A DNA stretch of 7,145 nucleotides from Gammaproteobacteria bacterium (GTDB lineage: Bacteria > Pseudomonadota > Gammaproteobacteria > Competibacterales > Competibacteraceae): NCBI GenBank assembly GCA_003562535.1, contig PWUP01000351.1, positions 1 to 7,145 on the forward strand. The letters are read 5' to 3'. Made by a program: the position numbers and the translations under genes. The notes beneath the pieces were generated by a model, which saw nothing but the letters and a program-made list of their open reading frames with translations, did not search any database and was not told where the DNA came from. Of the stretch, positions 1 to 6,220 are shown one piece after another (within the stretch, counting starts at the first letter, position 1; each line of letters starts with the position of its first letter).

Positions 1-2
1 AG

Positions 3-71
3 AGGGGACTGAACGATGATTATGGGTCTGATTACCAAAGCGAACGACTGTATACGACCATCCAACTCTAA
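3..71 (+). CDS. Possible C-terminal end of an unidentified protein (partial at window edge)
   Basis: Frame 3 is open from the left edge to a TAA at 69-71, giving about 22 residues ending in RLYTTIQL. If real, this is the tail of a gene that enters the window from the left and converges on fbp, whose stop lies 17 bases further on. The piece is hydrophilic, rich in Asp, Tyr and Ser, and matches no family I can name. A minus-strand frame is also open across the same bases, and 22 open codons can occur by chance, so the call is weak. Confidence 0.28.
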   Translation, partial: RGLNDDYGSDYQSERLYTTIQL

Positions 72-88
72 ATATTTGTTAAAAAAAA

Positions 89-1099
89 TTATTCTGAGTG
101 ATAGCCTATAATCCGTTCCACTTCATTACGCGAACCTAAAATCACCGGCACCCGCTGATGAATGGACTCAGGCGCTAGGGTCATGATGCGCTCGCGTCCG
201 GTGGTGCACAGCCCTCCGGCCTGCTCAATAATAAACGCTATAGGATTCGCCTCATACATAAGGCGCAGCTTACCCGCTTGGCCTTTAGCACTGAGTTTGG
301 CATCAATGGGGTACAGGAACAGCCCCCCGCGATTGAGAATGCGGTGTACATCGGCCACCATCGAAGCCACCCAGCGCATATTGAAATCCTTACCCAGCGG
401 CCCGTCTTGACCGCGCAGGCATTCATCGATGAAACGCTGTACCGGCGGCTCCCAGAAACGCTGATTAGAGGTATTAATGGCGAATTCGTTGGTATCTGCC
501 GGAATCATGATGTTTTCATGAGTCAGCAGAAATTCGCCAAAATCCCGATTGAGCGTGAACATACTCACGCCCTGACCGGTGGTCAACACCAACATGGTTG
601 ATGGGCCATACAGACAGTACCCCGCAGCAACCTGCTCGGTGCCGGGCTTGAGAAAATCCTGTTCTGCAGGATAGTCCACGCCTTCAGGCGCTTTAAGCAC
701 TGAAAATATCGTACCTACGGAGACGTTGACATCGATATTTGACGAACCGTCCAAGGGATCAGCCAGAACCAGATATTTACCCCGAGGGATGCCGGACGGC
801 AGATGATACACCTCATCCATTTCTTCCGAGGCCAACGCGGCGACATGGCCGTTATGGTGCAGAGCTTCAATGAACACTAAATTGGAAATCACATCGAGCT
901 TTTTTTGTTGCTCACCTTGAACATTTTCTGAATCGGCGCTCCCCAGTACGTTTAATAAATCTCCTTTGTTGACCAGATCAGCAATTTTTTTACACGCCAC
1001 GGCTAAGTCGTTTAATAGACCAGTAAATTGGCCAGTGGCACCGTGAGTGTGGCGCTGATTTTCAATAATATAGTTGCTGAGTGTTGTACCAATACGCAT
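89..1099 (-). CDS. fbp: Class I fructose-1,6-bisphosphatase
   Basis: This is the cytosolic enzyme of gluconeogenesis and the Calvin cycle that hydrolyses fructose 1,6-bisphosphate to fructose 6-phosphate and phosphate, using Mg2+. The 336-residue protein shows the class I signatures: an acidic SEEMDE stretch (residues 91-96), the metal and phosphate site DPLDGSSNID (114-123), the substrate-site run NMRWVASMVADVHRIL (about 240-255), and YPID followed by KLRLMYEANPIAF (263 onward). A longer frame begins at 1141, but I chose ATG 1099: it has an AGGA 10 bases upstream, and its N-terminus (TTLSNYIIENQ) lines up with the E. coli start (KTLGEFIVEKQ). The upstream ATG has no comparable ribosome site. 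The gene is divergent from the RDD-mpl genes. No convincing terminator follows: there is a T-rich run just after the stop but no GC stem before it. Length and motifs indicate an intact enzyme. Confidence 0.96.
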   Translation of the reverse strand: MRIGTTLSNYIIENQRHTHGATGQFTGLLNDLAVACKKIADLVNKGDLLNVLGSADSENVQGEQQKKLDVISNLVFIEALHHNGHVAALASEEMDEVYHLPSGIPRGKYLVLADPLDGSSNIDVNVSVGTIFSVLKAPEGVDYPAEQDFLKPGTEQVAAGYCLYGPSTMLVLTTGQGVSMFTLNRDFGEFLLTHENIMIPADTNEFAINTSNQRFWEPPVQRFIDECLRGQDGPLGKDFNMRWVASMVADVHRILNRGGLFLYPIDAKLSAKGQAGKLRLMYEANPIAFIIEQAGGLCTTGRERIMTLAPESIHQRVPVILGSRNEVERIIGYHSE

Positions 1100-1109
1100 G
1101 ATGAATGTG

Positions 1110-1114
1110 TCCTG
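1110..1114 (-). promoter_or_regulatory. Shine-Dalgarno site that decides the fbp start
   Basis: On the minus strand the sequence reads CAGGA, 10 bases before ATG 1099. It favours the 336-residue product over the 14-residue longer frame starting at 1141, which has no similar site. Confidence 0.6.
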
Positions 1115-1134
1115 TGTTGAGTGGTGCAGACCGC

Positions 1135-1164
1135 TTGTCATAACGGCTTTCAGCGCACTAAACT
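1135..1164 (+). promoter_or_regulatory. Candidate sigma-70 promoter for the RDD-mpl genes
   Basis: TTGTCA (1135-1140, five of six) and TAAACT (1159-1164, four of six) are 18 bases apart. Transcription would start near 1171, about 33 bases before the RDD start codon. Its -10 shares five bases with the opposed fbp -10 candidate, so both could not be occupied at once. Confidence 0.38.
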
Positions 1165-1188
1165 AATGGCTTGAATGCCTAATGCCAA
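1160..1188 (-). promoter_or_regulatory. Candidate sigma-70 promoter for fbp
   Basis: Read on the minus strand, TTGGCA (1188-1183, five of six matches to TTGACA) is separated by exactly 17 bases from TAGTTT (1165-1160, three of six to TATAAT). Transcription would start near 1153, leaving a leader of roughly 54 bases before the fbp ATG. The position suits fbp, but the -10 is poor and the call rests on matching by eye. Confidence 0.35.
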
Positions 1189-1203
1189 ACTAACACAACC
1201 TTT

Positions 1204-1653
1204 ATGACAAGCTCTATACCCCGCGCCGGATTATGGCGGCGCTTAGCAGCCTTACTCTACGATAGCTTCCTGATTGTCAGTCTGCTATTACTTTTTGCGG
1301 GCTTGACCACGCTATTGAACCGCGGCCCGATAACGTCAAGCCATCCGCTGTTTCATTTCTATCAACTGATGCTGATTGCCGTGGTGGTGGTATTCTACGG
1401 TTGGTTCTGGATTCGCAGCGGCCAAACCTTGGGCATGCAGGCGTGGCGTTTACAGTTACGCACCTGTGACGGCCAAGCGATTGGCTGGTATCGAGTGTTG
1501 CGCCGTTGCTCGGCTGGCCTGCTGTCATGGCTGCCCTTGGGGCTGGGTTATCTGTGGGTGGTGTTCGACCGCGATAAACTGACCTGGCATGATCGTCTTT
1601 CTGGTACGGAAGTGGTGGTATTGCCACCCGATCAGGCGGTTAAACGTCCTTAA
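1204..1653 (+). CDS. RDD-family integral membrane protein
   Basis: A 149-residue inner-membrane protein of the RDD family, small proteins named for conserved Arg and Asp residues; some members have been linked to ion transport, but most have no assigned role. The N-terminal motif WRRLAALLYDSFLI holds the family Arg (12/13) and Asp20. Three hydrophobic segments are visible, at about 15-38, 52-70 and 102-122. The loop QTLGMQAWRLQL (74-85) and the C-terminal WHDRLSGTEVVVLP (128-141) are typical of the family. There is no signal peptide. The ATG at 1204 lacks an obvious Shine-Dalgarno site, but the RDD motif follows within ten residues, so the N-terminus is probably right. mpl starts 15 bases after its stop, so the two are probably co-transcribed. 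The specific substrate is unknown. Confidence 0.88.
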   Translation: MTSSIPRAGLWRRLAALLYDSFLIVSLLLLFAGLTTLLNRGPITSSHPLFHFYQLMLIAVVVVFYGWFWIRSGQTLGMQAWRLQLRTCDGQAIGWYRVLRRCSAGLLSWLPLGLGYLWVVFDRDKLTWHDRLSGTEVVVLPPDQAVKRP

Positions 1654-1668
1654 ACTCAGTCGATTGTC

Positions 1669-3018
1669 ATGCACATCCATATTCTTGGTATTTGCGGCAC
1701 GTTTATGGCGGGATTGGCGTTACTTGCCCGCGCCCACGGTCATCAAGTCAGCGGCTGCGATGCCCAAGTGTACCCACCGATGAGCACCCAATTGGCTGAG
1801 GCGGGTATTGAGATCCTGCCGGGCTACGATCCCGCGCATTTGCAACCGGCTCCCGATCAAGTGGTTGTGGGCAATGCCATGACCCGAGGTAATCCGGCGG
1901 TAGAATACCTGCTTGACAGCGGGTTGCCCTACACCTCGGGGCCACAATGGCTGGCTGAACACATCTTGCGTGATCGCTGGGTTGTGGCCGTGGCGGGCAC
2001 TCACGGCAAAACCACGGTCAGTGCCATGTTGGCGCATATTTTAGAGCAGGCTGGCTTACAACCCGGGTTTTTAATCGGTGGTCTACCACAAAATTTTTCG
2101 GTATCCGCTCGCTTAGGTACGGGTCCGGTCTTTGTGGTCGAAGCCGATGAATACGACAGTGCGTTTTTTGACAAGCGGGCTAAATTCATCCATTACCGCC
2201 CCCGCACGCTGGTATTGAATAATCTGGAATTTGATCATGCGGATATTTATCCGGATCTGGCCGCCATTCAGCGGCAGTTCCACCATTTAATTCGCACCGT
2301 CCCGCGTTCAGCCCTGATTATCTCTCATGGCACAGACGCTCATCTGCACCACACCCTAGACATGGGGTGTTGGACGCCGGTACAGCAGTTTGTACAGGGC
2401 GATTGGACAACCGCCGAGGCCAGCCCCGATGGCAGTGCGTTCAAAGTGTGTCAACAGCAACGTCCCGTAGGTCGTGTTGAGTGGGGCCAACTGGGGCAGC
2501 ATAATATGGCCAATGCCTTGGCGGCTGTCGCGGCCGCGCATCATGCCGGAGTCGCGGTGGATCAGGCTGTGGCGGCTCTGAACACGTTCCGTGGGGTGCG
2601 CCGTCGCTTGGAGCAACGCGGTACAGTGGCCGGTATTCGCGTCTATGATGATTTTGCCCATCATCCCACCGCGATTGCGACCACACTACACGGTTTGCGC
2701 GCCCGCGTTGGCACGGAGCGTATCATCGCGGTGCTGGAACTGCGCTCGAATACCATGCGTCGCGGGGTGTTCACTGCTGAATTGGCTCCAGCACTGCAGG
2801 CCGCTGATGAGGTGTTGCTTTTCCAACCCCCTGAGTTGGCCGGCGTGCTAGACCCTGTTGCCGCAGCCGTGGGTGGCCAATGTTTCAGCCGCGTTGACGA
2901 TATACTCGCCGCTTTAACGGCACAACTGCGCTCGGGGGATCATGTAGTGATCATGAGTAATGGCGGTTTTGCAGCGTTGCATGAACGCCTCTTAGAGTCC
3001 TTAGCGCAGCGGCATTGA
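1669..3018 (+). CDS. mpl: UDP-N-acetylmuramate:L-alanyl-gamma-D-glutamyl-meso-diaminopimelate ligase
   Basis: Mpl is a cytosolic Mur-ligase-family enzyme of peptidoglycan recycling. It joins the tripeptide L-Ala-gamma-D-Glu-meso-DAP, recovered from old wall, to UDP-MurNAc with ATP, bypassing MurC, MurD and MurE. The 449-residue protein starts with the Rossmann-like MHIHILGICGTFMAGLALLA typical of Mpl. It then shows the ATP P-loop GTHGKTT (110-116), EADEYD (158-163), NNLEFDHADIY (184-194), GQHNMANA (276-283), FRGVRRRLE (307-315) and DDFAHHPTAI (327-336), in the expected order. Mpl is favoured over MurC by the N-terminal ICGTFM sequence, the EADEYDSAFFDKR block, the short length and the separation from any division-and-cell-wall cluster. 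No clear Shine-Dalgarno site precedes the ATG, suggesting coupling to the RDD gene 15 bases upstream. E. coli also has fbp and mpl as divergent neighbours. Full length and intact. Confidence 0.95.
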   Translation: MHIHILGICGTFMAGLALLARAHGHQVSGCDAQVYPPMSTQLAEAGIEILPGYDPAHLQPAPDQVVVGNAMTRGNPAVEYLLDSGLPYTSGPQWLAEHILRDRWVVAVAGTHGKTTVSAMLAHILEQAGLQPGFLIGGLPQNFSVSARLGTGPVFVVEADEYDSAFFDKRAKFIHYRPRTLVLNNLEFDHADIYPDLAAIQRQFHHLIRTVPRSALIISHGTDAHLHHTLDMGCWTPVQQFVQGDWTTAEASPDGSAFKVCQQQRPVGRVEWGQLGQHNMANALAAVAAAHHAGVAVDQAVAALNTFRGVRRRLEQRGTVAGIRVYDDFAHHPTAIATTLHGLRARVGTERIIAVLELRSNTMRRGVFTAELAPALQAADEVLLFQPPELAGVLDPVAAAVGGQCFSRVDDILAALTAQLRSGDHVVIMSNGGFAALHERLLESLAQRH

Positions 3019-3092
3019 TTTGGCTGTGCGCAACGGTGCCCGTCTGGTGTAAACTCAGCAAGACGCCTTTGCTCTGGATAACGAGTCAAGTC

Positions 3093-3680
3093 ATGATTCA
3101 ATTACCGCTGTTTCCGCTTAATGTCGTATTATTTCCGGGTGGAGTGGTGCCTTTACGCATTTTCGAACCCCGCTATGTCAGCATGGTGAGTGAGTCGTTA
3201 AAACAAGACTCGGGGTTTGCCATCATGACGATCGAGGAACACAGCGCCACACCCCAGGCGACGGCCTTCTACAGCCTAGGCACTGTTGCGGAAATTGTCG
3301 ATTTTGATCCGCTTGAAGGGGGGATGCTGGGGATTACCTGTCGCGGCGGTCAACTGATACAGATCCAGCACCAGCGGCCACGCGCAGACCAACTCATTAT
3401 CGGTACGGGTGAATTGCAAGCCCCAGAACCCGATCAGGTCGTGGACAGCTTACACCAACCTTTGATTGAATTTCTCAACAGCTTATTGGCTCGCACTGAA
3501 GTTCAACCTTACCGCCGTTGGCTGCACGAAGATTGGCACAGTGCCTGTTGGTTAGGTTTTCGTTTAGCGGAGTTGCTGCCCCTGCCGCTAGCCTTCAAAC
3601 ACCATTTATTGCGTATCGCAGACCCCCGTGAACGCTTGGATATTTTAGACACCGTGTTGCGTGACAATGATCTACTCTAG
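3093..3680 (+). CDS. LON N-terminal (substrate-binding) domain protein, no protease part
   Basis: A 195-residue cytosolic protein consisting only of the LON substrate-binding, PUA-like domain. The opening LPLFPLNVVLFPGGVVPLR followed by IFEPRYVSMV is the family hallmark, corresponding to the N-terminus of Lon protease. There is no AAA+ P-loop and no Ser-Lys protease domain, so it is not a protease itself; such stand-alone proteins are widespread in proteobacteria and have no settled function. I chose ATG 3093 because the family motif begins three residues later. A TTG at 3015 would add 26 residues overlapping the mpl stop, rich in Trp and Cys and unlike the family. The Shine-Dalgarno signal is weak (ACGAG). 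The gene follows mpl by 74 bases and may be co-transcribed. The C-terminal part (about 100-195) is mostly helical in appearance and has no further recognised domain. Confidence 0.88.
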   Translation: MIQLPLFPLNVVLFPGGVVPLRIFEPRYVSMVSESLKQDSGFAIMTIEEHSATPQATAFYSLGTVAEIVDFDPLEGGMLGITCRGGQLIQIQHQRPRADQLIIGTGELQAPEPDQVVDSLHQPLIEFLNSLLARTEVQPYRRWLHEDWHSACWLGFRLAELLPLPLAFKHHLLRIADPRERLDILDTVLRDNDLL

Positions 3681-3690
3681 AGTGTAAACC

Positions 3691-3719
3691 TTGCTTTACG
3701 GTGGCTAAACGGTTATGTT
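3691..3719 (+). promoter_or_regulatory. Candidate promoter of the cytochrome-HDOD operon
   Basis: TTGCTT (3691-3696) and TATGTT (3714-3719, four of six matches to TATAAT) are separated by exactly 17 bases. They lie in the 72-base gap between the LON-domain gene and the first cytochrome gene. A start near 3726 would give a short leader of about 27 bases. The -35 is only a half match (TTG), so an activator may be needed if this site is used. Confidence 0.4.
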
Positions 3720-3739
3720 TGACTCTCCGGACTCAAAAT

Positions 3740-3744
3740 GAGGT
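3740..3744 (+). promoter_or_regulatory. Shine-Dalgarno site that decides the cytochrome start
   Basis: GAGGT lies 8 bases before ATG 3753. It overlaps the alternative in-frame ATG at 3738, which therefore cannot use it and is unlikely to be the real start. Confidence 0.65.
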
Positions 3745-3752
3745 CAGTACCC

Positions 3753-4199
3753 ATGAAGTATCGTAATTCGTTAATTAGCCTGCTCTCCATTGCAGCGCTC
3801 TTGTTACTCGCCCCCGTCCATGCGGCCGACCCCGAAGATTTAATTAATTATCGCAAAAGTGTGATGCGCGCCATTGGCGGCCACAACACGGCGGCGGTTG
3901 CTATCGTGCGCGGTCAGGTCGAACATGAAGGGCATCTGCAACATCATGCCGAAGCCTTGGTTGCCACCAGCCAAATGATCGCCGCTTTATTCCCCGCCGA
4001 ATCGGCTGACGGCGATACGGATGCGCTAGCGCGGATCTGGGATGAACCCGAAGCGTTTAGTGCGGCGGTTACCGCTACCGAAGACGCAGCAGCAGCGTTT
4101 CTGGCAGCAGTCAACGAGGGTGGAGATGTCGGTAGCGCCATGCGCGACTTAGGCATGTCATGCCGCAGTTGTCACCAAGATTACCGCGCTCGGCGGTGA
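3753..4199 (+). CDS. Periplasmic cytochrome c of the c'/c-556 family
   Basis: A 148-residue exported monohaem cytochrome. A signal peptide (residues 1-24: Lys and Arg near the start, a Leu/Ala-rich core, cleavage likely at VHA-AD) sends it to the periplasm. The mature part begins DPEDLINYRKSVMRAIGGH, as in four-helix-bundle cytochromes c' and c-556. Next come a His-rich helix (VEHEGHLQHHAEAL), the IWDEPEAF segment, and the single haem site CRSCH at 137-141, close to the C-terminus as this family requires. Met38 sits where c-556 proteins carry the sixth haem ligand, suggesting low-spin c-556 rather than an open five-coordinate c', but this is inferred from alignment by eye. The first residues were set by the GAGGT site; starting at 3738 would add five. 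Its stop overlaps the GTG of the next cytochrome gene. Likely an electron carrier; the partner is not shown by the sequence. Confidence 0.9.
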   Translation: MKYRNSLISLLSIAALLLLAPVHAADPEDLINYRKSVMRAIGGHNTAAVAIVRGQVEHEGHLQHHAEALVATSQMIAALFPAESADGDTDALARIWDEPEAFSAAVTATEDAAAAFLAAVNEGGDVGSAMRDLGMSCRSCHQDYRARR

Positions 4200-5068
4200 A
4201 CACTCAGCGTACAGTCCGCCTGTTAGCCTTGCTGCTGCTCGTCAGCAGTGCGCAGGCGGCTGATGAGGAGCGTATCGAGCGCGGGCGTTATGTGCTCCAC
4301 GCCGGGGGCTGTATCACCTGCCACACCATTGAAAATGCTACGGATGCCGATTTTCTAGCCGGTGGCCGGGCAATGGCAACCCCGTTTGGCACCTTTTACT
4401 CCCCCAATATTACCCCTGATCCTGACACAGGCATTGGCGGGTGGAGTGATGCTGAATTCATCGCCGCTTTTCGTAAGGGGCGTGCGCCTGATGGTAAGCG
4501 CTATTATCCCGCATTCCCCTATAGCGCTTACACCGGCATCACGGATGCCGATTTGCTGGATCTGAAAGCCTATTTGTTCAGCCTAGAGCCGGTTGAGCGC
4601 CCAACCCCTGAGCATGAGTTGAGTTGGTTTGTCTTCCGGATTGGCATGATTTTCTGGAATTGGTTGAATTTTGAACCGGGAGTTTTTCAACCCGATCCTG
4701 AACACTCAGAGCCGTGGAACCGTGGCGCTTATTTGGTACGCCATCTCGGTCATTGCGGCGAGTGTCATACCCCACGGACATGGACCGGCGGTCTGGATAG
4801 GCGAGACTACCTAGCGGGCAACCGCGAAGGGCCAAGCGGGGAGCGTGTGCCTAATATTACCCCTGACCGGAACACCGGCATTGGCCGTTGGTCAGAAAGT
4901 GATATAGAATTTTTTCTAGACATTGGCATGCTGCCCGACGGCGATTTTACCGGAGGGTCTATGGGCCCCGTCATCAGGGACAACACCTCACACTTGACCA
5001 CTGATGATCGCCGTGCGATTGCCGTGTATTTACGTTCCCTAACACCACTGCCTAGTGTGGTCGATTGA
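4196..5068 (+). CDS. Dihaem cytochrome c, periplasmic
   Basis: A 290-residue exported protein with two class I cytochrome c domains. From GTG 4196 it has a clean signal peptide (NTQRTVRLLALLLLVSSAQA, cleavage before ADEE). The haem sites are CITCH (39-43) and CGECH (187-191). Each domain later carries an NITPD-x-x-TGIG-x-W-S block (71-84 and its second-domain counterpart), as in the cytochrome subunits of alcohol, gluconate and related dehydrogenases. Met60 (GGRAMATPFGT) and the Met in GGSMGP near the C-terminus are likely axial ligands. I prefer GTG 4196 over ATG 4160 because it forms a 4-base GTGA overlap with the upstream stop and gives a normal signal peptide. The ATG start would prepend twelve residues with three prolines and overlap the upstream gene by 40 bases. 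No dehydrogenase catalytic subunit is adjacent, so the electron donor is unknown. It is probably translated by coupling to the upstream gene. Confidence 0.9.
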   Translation: MNTQRTVRLLALLLLVSSAQAADEERIERGRYVLHAGGCITCHTIENATDADFLAGGRAMATPFGTFYSPNITPDPDTGIGGWSDAEFIAAFRKGRAPDGKRYYPAFPYSAYTGITDADLLDLKAYLFSLEPVERPTPEHELSWFVFRIGMIFWNWLNFEPGVFQPDPEHSEPWNRGAYLVRHLGHCGECHTPRTWTGGLDRRDYLAGNREGPSGERVPNITPDRNTGIGRWSESDIEFFLDIGMLPDGDFTGGSMGPVIRDNTSHLTTDDRRAIAVYLRSLTPLPSVVD

Positions 5069-6043
5069 ATGCCAGACACCGATACGATAGCGATAGAACC
5101 GAGAGCACTCATTGAGCGGGTAGGACCTTTGTATGTCCTGCCGGATGTCGCACTGCGGGTTAATGAGTTACTCAGTAATGACGACACCAGCAATAGCCAA
5201 CTGGAACAGGTGATCAGTTATGATCCTGCTCTAACCGCGCAATTATTGAAACTGGTCAACAGCGCCTATTATGGTTTTCCCAGTTCAATTGACACCATTT
5301 CGCGAGCCGTCGCTATGATTGGCCGTGAAGAATTGCGTAATCTTGTACTTGCCACGGCGGTCGCCTCGACATTCAAGGACATTCCCGAAGATCTCGTGGA
5401 TATGGAAACCTTTTGGTTCCATAGCATCACTTCTGGCGTATTAGCGCGATTATTGGCTCGGCATTGCAAGCATAAAGGGCAGGAGCGGTTTTTCATTGCC
5501 GGTCTATTGCACAGCATTGGTAAATTGGTGCTGTTCGATCAATGTCCCAAAGAATCCGCAGAAGTTTTAAGCTTTAAAGATCAAGGTGATGAGGCGGTCA
5601 TCGAGGCCGAGAAGCGTTTATTTGGTTTCACTTATGCCGACTTGGGTGCGGAATTATTAAAAGCTTGGCAACTGCCACAAAGTATTTGGCAACTGGTGCA
5701 ATTCCAATTGGAACCCACCCGCCTCAATGCACAGACCCAGGATGCGTGTTTACTGCATGTGGCAGCTAAGATCACCGCCAGCTTTGAACCGTGCGCGATC
5801 AGAACTTACAATTTCAATGATTTTGAACCACAGTACAGTGCCAATGCGTGGCAATTACTGGACTTGAACGAAGATCTGGTCAGCTCCTTAGTGTGTAAAG
5901 CCTCAGAACAAGCGGCTGATATTTTGCAGATTATCAAACCGAATGCCACATTGGTGTTTATCAATGTGGATCCTGAACATCAAATTGCTGAATCGAAGAG
6001 TAAACGGGATAATCCGCGAGCCATCCGGCGGGTCTTAGACTAG
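5069..6043 (+). CDS. HDOD-domain protein (signalling/regulatory), altered HD motif
   Basis: A 324-residue cytosolic protein. An HDOD domain covers about residues 14-210: LPDVALRVNELL, the helix block ISYDPALTAQLLKLVNSAYY with GFPSSIDTISRAVAMIG, then RNLVLATAVASTF and AGLLHSIGKLVLFDQCP. HDOD domains are HD-hydrolase relatives found in bacterial signalling and stress pathways, usually without demonstrated enzyme activity. Here the HD pair at 148-149 reads His-Ser, which argues against metal-dependent phosphohydrolase action. The remaining C-terminal part (about 210-324) shows no GGDEF, EAL or receiver motif and ends in a basic tail (SKSKRDNPRAIRR). Its ATG directly follows the TGA of the dihaem cytochrome gene (TGAATG) and has no obvious Shine-Dalgarno site, so translation is probably coupled. 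A role in adjusting expression or assembly of the exported cytochromes is a guess from position only. Confidence 0.88.
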   Translation: MPDTDTIAIEPRALIERVGPLYVLPDVALRVNELLSNDDTSNSQLEQVISYDPALTAQLLKLVNSAYYGFPSSIDTISRAVAMIGREELRNLVLATAVASTFKDIPEDLVDMETFWFHSITSGVLARLLARHCKHKGQERFFIAGLLHSIGKLVLFDQCPKESAEVLSFKDQGDEAVIEAEKRLFGFTYADLGAELLKAWQLPQSIWQLVQFQLEPTRLNAQTQDACLLHVAAKITASFEPCAIRTYNFNDFEPQYSANAWQLLDLNEDLVSSLVCKASEQAADILQIIKPNATLVFINVDPEHQIAESKSKRDNPRAIRRVLD

Positions 6044-6096
6044 GTATCATAGCCTCCGCCTGCCCCTAAACACTTCAAAGTTGATCACCGGACAAA

Positions 6097-6123
6097 GGCG
6101 TTAAGACCCCTGTTTTAAGCGCC
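6097..6123. repeat. Bulged inverted repeat downstream of the HDOD gene
   Basis: GGCGTTAA (6097-6104) pairs with TTAA-G-CGCC (6115-6123), an 8-base-pair stem with one bulged G and a 10-base loop. The right arm shares two bases with the next hairpin (6122-6142), so the two full stems compete. It could form part of the operon's 3' end or the edge of a repeat unit; no T-run follows. Confidence 0.4.
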
Positions 6124-6142
6124 CTCTCCCTTTGGGAGAGGG
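6122..6142. repeat. Perfect GC-rich hairpin, REP-like element
   Basis: CCCTCTCCC, a TTT loop and GGGAGAGGG form a perfect 9-base-pair stem. Sequences of this kind (CCCTCTCCC...GGGAGAGGG) recur between genes in many proteobacterial genomes, so I take it to be one copy of a dispersed repeat. No T-run follows on either strand, so it is not a classical terminator, though such a stem can stabilise an upstream mRNA 3' end. Copy number in this genome cannot be seen from one window. Confidence 0.65.
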
Positions 6143-6154
6143 AGCAGCCGCATC

Positions 6155-6178
6155 CAGACCATCCATAACAGCGGTCTG
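6155..6178. repeat. Short inverted repeat
   Basis: CAGACC (6155-6160) and GGTCTG (6173-6178) are perfect inverted copies around a 12-base loop, 12 bases after the REP-like hairpin. This may be chance or part of the same intergenic repeat. Confidence 0.25.
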
Positions 6179-6220
6179 AGTCGAACACGGTGCTGCCGAT
6201 GATGCCCGAGCCGATCAACC

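Noticed and set aside
71..97. T-rich run (minus strand) just after the fbp stop as an intrinsic terminator
   Set aside because: No GC-rich stem precedes the T-run on the minus strand.
1100..1141. Fourteen-residue N-terminal extension of fbp from ATG 1141
   Set aside because: It has no ribosome site comparable to the AGGA before ATG 1099, and the shorter start matches the known FBPase N-terminus in position.
3015..3092. TTG start adding 26 residues to the LON-domain protein, overlapping the mpl stop
   Set aside because: The extra residues are unlike the family, whose first motif begins directly after ATG 3093.
3674..3683. Perfect 10-base palindrome ACTCTAGAGT at the LON-domain gene stop
   Set aside because: Too short, and it spans a stop codon; a chance palindrome is the simplest explanation.
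4160..4195. ATG start for the dihaem cytochrome inside the upstream gene
   Set aside because: It places a proline-rich stretch before the signal peptide; GTG 4196 gives a normal signal peptide and a standard 4-base overlap.
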